Shown piece by piece: positions 25,401 to 34,400 of a DNA stretch of 64,000 nucleotides. Made by a program: the position numbers and the translations under genes. A model generated the notes under the pieces. That model had not been told where the DNA came from. It ran no database searches and saw only the letters and a list, made by a program, of their open reading frames with translations. Source of the DNA: Kryptolebias marmoratus (taxonomy: Eukaryota; Chordata; Actinopteri; Cyprinodontiformes; Rivulidae); the NCBI RefSeq assembly GCF_001649575.2, contig NC_051439.1:12224359-12288358 (forward strand). Reading direction: 5' to 3'. Position 1 is the first letter of the stretch. Each line of letters opens with the position of its first letter.

Positions 25401-28400
25401 TATGACCAACTAAACCTGGTGTGCCCACATTCATAAATGGTCTGTAGAAAACATCTCTGAATGTGTAATAATATAACAGAATGTACTAAGACCTACTGTC
25501 CAAAGCCAGAGTCATGACATCCAGGCAACTATTGACACAGATCTGCAGGAGAACATCTGTGGTGATATCAGACAGCTGTCATGGTCAGGAGCCAACGTGA
25601 GGCTTTTGGTTGACTTTGAAGTTATAATATCAGTCTCATGACCTCTTTCTCAGAAAGATGAAACATATGGCCACCACTCAGTCACATCCGAAAAGCTTCA
25701 GCATACAGACAATTTTACGGGGCTTACTTTTCAATATACATTAGCAAAACAGACACATTTTTCTAGGAAACTTGAAATTATTATTTTAAGGGTTTAGGAA
25801 GGCTGGATGACTGATTGTTTTAAATAGAAATTATCAGTCATATTTAATTCAAATAAATGTAAATAAAAGAAAACTTGAAAAGCCACATGAAAATAGCAAG
25901 CCACTAATTGATTTTCCCCCTCCTGTCCTCGTTTTAATCTCCACTTGTAGAAAACGGGTCCTCCTGCCAAGAACTGGCTTTTAACAGAATAGAGAATCCT
26001 CTGACATAATAAAAGGGCCAACAGCAATAATTGAGGGTACTAGATAAACACGAGGTACAAACAAATGTCAAACAAACAAACAAACAAGGCAGAAAGGCAG
26101 AAAAGAAGGAGGGGGGTGGGGGGGAGTAGAGGTCTCACAGGAGGGAGGACGGCATCAGTGAAAGCAGCAGAGTCACTTAGCCTCCTGCCAGCAGACCTGG
26201 TGCCAGTGTTTTGTCACAGGGACCCACTGCTGCTAGGCCTTGTCATTAGGCTGTGGCAACACAGCAGGAAGGATAAACAGCCATTACATCAATTACACCA
26301 GGAACCTTGGCCGCACACCGAGCACCTCTCTGTTTTCGTCTATGTGTGTCCCCTGTCTGTCCTATGGACCTCTGCGCTGCCTGCCAACACCAGGCCTCTG
26401 CTAAAGACCCCAATCAGGAAGGAGGCGGCAGACAAGAGAGCAGTGAGGGTTTCTAAAAAACCACATTTCTCTAACAAACCCAGCATTCTCAAGATGTGAG
26501 GAAGGGAATGCATTTAAATCATGTGATGACATCATGCAAAGTAGACTATGATAATGGACAGATAATGTTTGCCAGACAATATAGAGTGTTTGGTTTGGAA
26601 AATATCATTTAGACCTGCTGTTTCTTCTTCTACGTTTCTATTATCCAAATTCAACATTCATTGCATCTCCAGATATCTTTACAAGTTGGCTCTAGAACCG
26701 CTGATGTTTGTGAACTTTAACAGAATACTGTAGCTTACAGTGGCATTTATCATTTTTAAAAAAATGGGTTGTCTTGAGCCATTACCCTTCGATTGAGAGT
26801 GCTCTTGCTGCCATGCTTGCCCTGCTCTTGGGACAGACTGTTCTGAGACACCTTCCTGTCTGTGTCTTCAGGCCATCCTGGAGAGAAGCAAGAGGAAACA
26901 ATAATTTTTAAAAAAGCAGCTTCACAAAATGTTCCAATACGCCGTGCAAGATATGTACAGATTTCTTAAAAAAAAAAAAAAAAAGGGGGGTTGGCTTCTA
27001 CCCTCAGCAGGCAGAGCCTCTCCGTTGGTGGAAGCTGCCATGCAAAGCTTTTTGGCTCGGCTGAGTCCTCTGCTGTTGAGGAATACTGGCAGGTGGACAA
27101 TGTTTCTCATGTAGTCGTGGCCATTGATGTTCGAGTCTCTCAGCACACTGTTGAGGTTCTGGTTGATAGCTTTAATTATAATATGGGGGTCGCTGGCAAA
27201 AATGGAGATAAAGGGACCCTTGGAGAAGAGGACTCTCACCTAGAATGAGAAAGAAACCAACAGTAATGCATTATGAACAGCTCTCTCTCTCTTCAATGGT
27301 TAACTACAATAAGTACCTGTAGCACCTTTGTTACTGAGCTCTACAAGACAGTTTTGAAATTGGATTTGATTTGTTTGTGTCATATAAAACTCTGGATTAA
27401 ACAGCAGATCCCTTAAAGGAGGATCTTCTATTTCAACGTAAAAAGGGTACTTTAGATTGTAACTCAGCTCGAGGCAACAGTCAGCTGCAATGCTTAAACT
27501 TAATGACTCCTGTGAGACCTGACACGGGGCTGGGGATTTCCTCTCTGCTAACGAAACAACATTGTCCGAGTGTCACAGGACATCAATTTGTGCTACATGC
27601 ATGCATGGTTTGTTAAAGCCTGGCCAGCACCCTCAGGCTCACGCCACAGGACGACGAATCTCTGTACCTAAAACAGCTGCCGTCACCACAAACTGAGCTG
27701 CATGATGTCTTTAAAAGAAAAAGTACATGAAACGGAGAAAACGTGATTTAATTACCGTAGGTAAATAGTAAATTGGTAATCTACATAAAAGTCATTTTTG
27801 AGTGCTGCTTGAACCGTTCTCAACACAAAAAATAATGAAACTGAAGAGATTTAAAGGCTGCACAAGCACACTGAAGGTTGTTATCTTCCCAGGGATTACT
27901 TGCCCAAATAATAACATTTAGCTAGAGGAAATTGTATTACAGCAGCTGGGAGGAATAATATAAACTTGGCTAGCTGAGCCAGCTGGGAACACCAAAGTGT
28001 CTGCACTGCAACGGAGACATGTGTGCACAGGACAAAGACTCGCTTTTTGTTAAGGTCACACCACAGCTGCTCCACAGCAGCTTGTCCCATGATTGCAAAT
28101 TTTCTTGAAACACAGGTGTCAGAAAAATGTAGTTATAGCATTAACTCATTTTCAGACTCGAGCAGATTGTAAACACGCACCGTGTCCAGCATCTGCAGCA
28201 CTTTGTCCTGCTCACAAGCATCTAAGCCATCGATGATGACGGCCATGCGTGTCTGGTTCTGGGTAAAGCCGTCAATAGTTTTGGCCATTTTTGACATCAG
28301 CTCAACTTCGTGCTTCAGGACCTGATGAGAGACATTTTAAAAAGCGCAAAGCAGTTTAACATTCAGTGTTTCTCTAGCCAAGGAAATAACTGTATTAAAA

Positions 28401-31400
28401 AGTAGTTTTAAAACTTCATGAGCAAATTTATTGCCCCTATAACAATGACAACAAGATCGCAAAGGATTTCTGTTTACAGTTGGTTATGTAAAAGTGCACA
28501 AGTTTATTGATCTACCTTCATGAATCCTTCACTTTTGAGCTTATGCAGGTTGTTGGCAGCACTGTGCAGGCGTTTCCTCTGGGAGTTAAGAACAGAATCG
28601 GCCACCTGCCACCAGGTCTTACAGTTCAGCAGTAAGGCCAGGCCCACCACACTGGCCATGGCTATCAGCACTGAGTTTACTGTCAGATTCTTAGGGTCCA
28701 CCTAAAGAACCAAAGAAATAAATCCAACTCAAAGTCTAGGAGATTTAGGTAAAACCCTGCAGCTTTGTCTGCCCATTTCTATTTATTTTTTTCAGTATTT
28801 TCACCAACCTTAAAGATAGCCAACAGCGCCACACCAGTAATCAGGCAGCCAAGAGTCAATGAAAACAGCACAAAGGAGGGAACACAACATGTTTTCTTCC
28901 ACTTTTGACCTGAAATGTTGGAGGAAAGTAGACATTACTATTAGACAAATACATACCAAACAATCACTTTCTGTTACCACTATCCATGCGTTTTTATACT
29001 ACATGAAAGAGATAGGAGGTAAAGCATAGGCAGATTAATTATAAGTTTAAGTTTATATTTTTAATGTCACTACAGTTGTCTAATGTTTCAGGAATATATG
29101 CTGTTGGTACTGTGTTCATGTGCATTAGTGAAGGAAAAAGCTTTTAAAATTCTTTAAGTTTGACTTATTGTCTCTGTTGAAATTTGAACAGAGCAGGGAA
29201 ATCGTTAGTAATAAAATCACAGAAGTAGATGCTGGCAACACTTCTCCCCAGCCTGGTTGACATCTTCTTTCTGTACGGTACTGTGGTTATTTAGAGACAG
29301 CTTACAAGACAGTGGTGAGAGCACCTATGTTGTATGGTTTGGAGACAGTGGGACTGACACAAAGACAGGAGACAGAACAGGAAGTGGCAGAGCTGAAGAT
29401 GTTGAGGTTCTCCTTGGGAGGGACGAGGATGGATTAGGATTAGGAATGAGGTCATCAAAGGTACAGCACAGGTTGAAGGACTGGGAGATAAAAGTTACAG
29501 AGGCCAAACTGAGATGGTTTGGACATGTGCAGAGGAGGGACAGTGGGTATATTGGTGGAAGGATGTTAGAGATGCAGGAAAGAGACAAAGAGGAGATATC
29601 TGGATGCAGCTAGAGAGGACATGGAGGGAGCTGGAGTGAGGACAGAGGATGCAAAAGACAAAGTTAGATGGAGGAGGATGACCCGCTGTGGCGACCCCTG
29701 AACAGAGACGGACGAAAGTAAAAGAAGAAGAAGAGGAAGAAGATGACTGTGGTTATTTAGAGAAGCATGTTCAACCACTTGTGTAGTTTTATGGTTTTCA
29801 GAAAGCAGCCCCTTTACTCACTGGCAGAAGCCCAGGTTCTCCAGATCTTTATTGAGTTTTGGCTGCAGGTGTTTGTTTGTTAGTGTGGGGTAAGTTCTCT
29901 GACATGGACCTCCCAACAAAATTCAAATTGAGTAAACTTGTCATGATTACATTTACAAAAATCTGATCGTTCCAGTGTTCCCAGAACTTTTATAATACCC
30001 AGTAATGTTGCACAAAGGCAAGCAAAGTGTGATCATAACCTAATTGTTGCACTGTCAAAACAATGTAGATAATGGCATTTGGATGTAATTAGCAGGACCT
30101 TGTAACAAATTGTAACAAAACCATTTATATAAACGAGCATTCTGAATGTGCTTTAAACTTTATAGTGTTGATAGAACTTCTCGTTTTGATTTTGTGTACT
30201 AGATGTTACCTTTGATCTCGTCGTTCATGAAAACTCGAAACAGTCTGGTGGCCAGGAAGCCAAACTCCCTCTCGCAGGCATCTGACAGCGTGGCAATCAT
30301 TTCAGCCAAAGAAGTCTCTCCTCCAACACTGGACAGGCGGTTATAATCGGTGAACAAGAACCTGCGTAACGGGAGAAAAAATACATGCGACTGGAACTTG
30401 GTATTACTGCAGAATTAATGCCTAATACTGATAAATTTTGTTGAACTTTGTGTGTAATTTTACAGCTCAAATCCAGTGTGGTGATCATAGAAACCGACAG
30501 CATGTTGCTACACTTCAGTAAAGACATTTTTAGCACAACTAAACTAGTATTATTCTGTGACTGTAAACAAACTGTAGTGACTGGAGTCGGTGTTCTCTGC
30601 GTTGATCACCTGACAGGCAGGGCTCGGGCGGTCTGCTCAGGAAGTTCAAGGGGGTTGACGAACATCAGTTTGAGCAGCAGCTCCAGATAACCGATCTGGC
30701 GAGCCAGGCGGGTACTGATGACCCACGCCCAATTCCAGTTCTCCCTCTCACGTCGACTTCCAAAGTACACCAGCACTGGAAACGCAAAAACACATACGAC
30801 AAATCTAAACGTTTCAGTAGTTGCTGTGTTGATTTGTTCATTTTCCAAAAACGTGTAAGAAAAACAAAATGGCATTAGTTGTATAATGGCACCCTCTAGT
30901 GAGTTCAGTTGAAACCTTATTCATCTTAAATAATTCACAGAAAAAAAATGGCAATACACCATTTTTTATTTCATATTTATCAGTATATATTTATATCACT
31001 ATAAAGACATTTAACGTGTTCTTTGACAGACAAATTTTATCTCCTCACCGAAAAAGATGTAGACCAGAGCAAGGAGGCTGAGGGATACAGCAATTGACAA
31101 CTTGGGGTTCACAGTGAAACCCAGAACGACAGCCACTGAGCCACAGAGAAGCAGGGTGAGGAAGACCACCAGCCAGGAGAACTGGAACAGCGGCTCTATC
31201 TGCTGACCTGCAAATGTCTTCATCTCATCTAATGAAGAAGAGACAATGGAGAAAAGAGTATAATTGAGAACAAGAAGACTAAATAAGGTACAGAGAAAAG
31301 GCACGGTGCAAAAATTCAGTTTTCTCTACATTTTATTTGCTTCAAAGATGATCTTCTGTTGATTTAAGAATACTTACCCTCAAGTTTTTTAAGAAGGAAA

Positions 31401-34400
31401 GACTTGCCGCTCCCCCACTGAGCGTACAGGCCAACACAGATGGGCGGCTGCATGGTGGGCTCGCTAAGGATGTCTGCGAGAGCGCTGCTGTACAGGTCAT
31501 AACCCAACATGTCTCCATCTGATTCAGTTGGGGACAGGTGCTCTGTGAGAGACAAACAAAAAGTAAACAGGGATGATAAAATAACAAATTAAACAATTTG
31601 ATATTTTTCCAAACAATTTTTTTTTAAGTGAAATAAAGAGATGAGTTGTACTGGCTCCAAATATCTGCGTCAGGATGCTTTTCTGGTGGGTGCAGTCAAT
31701 GTTGTATGGAGTTTCTCCGGCTTTGTTGGGGCGGTACAACAGGCGGCCATCTTTGGGGTTCCTTAGCAGCAGCTCAGCCAGCTTCCGGCTTCGTCCACGG
31801 ATGGCAATATGGAGCGGAGTGTCTCCTTTCTAAGTCAATGAAAAGAAACAATAGTTAGCTAAACTAAAACGGCTCAACACTGAAAATGTTGTAACAGTTT
31901 ATTCTGTCGAACAGACCCTGTCCACTGCAGCCACTTTGGCTCCTTTATCCAGCAAGAGCTCCACTATCTCTATGTTCCTCATTTTTGTGGCTTTGATAAG
32001 TGGGGTCTCTCCGTCCTGAAAAATAAACAAAAATCAGGAATTTCATTACATTTTTTAAACCGTATATGAACAGGAAGTTTTTCTTTCATTCAACCTTAAG
32101 TAAAAATACACTTCTTTAATTTATCAGCTGTTAAATATTTATCTGTTGTTGCCTATGAATATTTTTATTTTCAAATTAAACGAGATAACAGTGAAGCTCA
32201 GATTCGTCTTGTTGTTTAACTTTATGAAGCAGGTGGAAATATTATAGGGAATCAAAAAAAGACAAGTAACAATCAATATTTTCAAAAGCTCAAACTCTAT
32301 TTTACTGTTTTCCAAAGGCAGCTGGTACCTTGGTGCAGCTCTCTGTGTCCGGATTACACTGCAGGATGTCTCTCACCATCGCTGCATTACCTTTCTCCAC
32401 TGCCCAGTAGAGGCCAGTCTTTCCATCCTGAAGAGAAAAAAAACACCAAGCAAACACAGGCTTGTTTTATTTTACAAACAATAAATGTGTTAGAAATCCC
32501 AAAGGTAGAATGCATGAATAACAGCAAATGCATTAAAATAATGTGTAGAAAAACTTGAACGTGTAAGGGGTGTGAAGTTTGTGCAATTCTAACCCATGGT
32601 TAAAAGTTCATTTTACTAAAAGACAATACTGAGAACATGAGAAGGGAAAAACAGTGGGAGAGGGCTGTCTACCTGGCCTTTAACGTCAACATCAGCGTAT
32701 TTGTTCAGCAAAGCTCGAACTATATCCACATGACCTCCTCTCACTGCTCCGATCAACACAGTCTCTCCACTCTGAACAAGTTATACAAAACAGAGAGAAG
32801 ACAGAAAATCAGATACAAGACGTGGATTTTATTGCAACCACGTTATATGGTGTCAAACAGCAAACTGTGAAGAATAGGTTAGGTTAGCTGTACCCTGTCT
32901 GGAATATTAACATAGGTGCCAGCATCAAGCAGGTCCTGCACAATCTCTGTGTGGCCCTCTTTGGCAGCGATGGCAAGGGCTGTGTTTCCATCCTTGTCTG
33001 TCATGTTCACGTTCGCGTTCCTCTTCAGCAGTTCCTTAACAACTTTTGAGTAGCCACCTTTCACTGCGACAATCAGAGCTGTCATGGAGTTCTGACGAAG
33101 CAAAAAGAAAAGCGATTCATACACATTAAACACTTGTTTTCATTCTACATTAATGCATGTAAAAGATGTGTTACTTTTCAAATATTCAACAGGCAGTCAG
33201 TGATCTATGAAGGAGATTCTTAGCAATAAAACATTTTCTAACACGTTTCATTTCAGCAGCTTTGTGAAACAATTTATGTATGACAATCAAGACTCTTAAT
33301 CACATAAAAATGATTGTTTCTGCAACATTAGCTATAAATCCATCCGATTACTGATGTTACATGTAGAACAGCTACATCATTCAGTTTGTGTAAGAACAGA
33401 TGCAACATGACTTGAAGGAGCACAGCTGCTCAGCGCCAAAGTCACAATTAATTATCTTATATCACATTATCACTTGTGTTGGTGCCTCTTATTGATAAAA
33501 AACATTAAAATACATCATAAGAACACATTAACCAATTCCTTATTTAATGTGTTAGTGTGACTTGCACTTTGGAATTTGCACAAAAAGGTCAAGCAGAAAA
33601 ATCTTCTGGTGAAAATAACTAAATCAGATATTGCTCACCTCATGCATGTTGCACATATGAGTCAATAACCTCACCTTAATGTCATTTTATATTTAAGTTG
33701 TCTCACACAAACTAATTTTAAGTCATAACAGGTACATTTATTTTGTAAAGTACAATTCACATCTCATTCCAACCTGATTCCAGTAAAGACTCAAACAGAT
33801 GTGTCCCTACATATGAAAACGTGACAATCTTAGACGTTCTGAATGCTACAAACGATCTACTCACAGCTCCTTCCTGATCCACATCAGCTCCATTGGCCAA
33901 AAGGTGCATCACGCTGTCATAGTGACCCTTCCTGGCTGCCCAGATCAAAGGAGTGGTCCCATACTGCAAAGGAAAATAGATAATACCGTCAAGTATATAA
34001 AACGTGAAAGCCGAGAGATTATTAATTAATCACAGATTTTAATAATGAAAGACAAGTAAAAAAAAGAAGAGGGACTTGGATGTCAGGAAGGTAGAGCTGG
34101 ACTTTGGACTAACCCTGACAACTATGTGTACTCTCTGTGTGATTAAAACCTCGTAAATGATAAACATCTGTCAGTATGCAAGTACCTTGTCCGAGCAGTT
34201 GACCTTGGCTCCGTGCTGCAGCAGAAGATGGACAATCTCTGCGTGGCCTCGACCTGCCGCCCAGATAATGGGGTAGACGCTGTACTGTTGGGCCAGAGGA
34301 CAGTGGTGAAGTCATGCAGACAGTAACTAATGATTAGTGTTGGGCCTGCAGTCATACAAATGCTTAAACAGCAGGTAGGCTATACATTTCAGGTTCAGTG

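Noticed and set aside
26065..26499. 144-residue open frame on the plus strand
   Set aside because: It lies in kidins220 intron 20, starts with a low-complexity Lys/Asn-rich stretch made by AAAC repeats, has no recognised domain and no neighbouring promoter or splice structure. Treated as chance.
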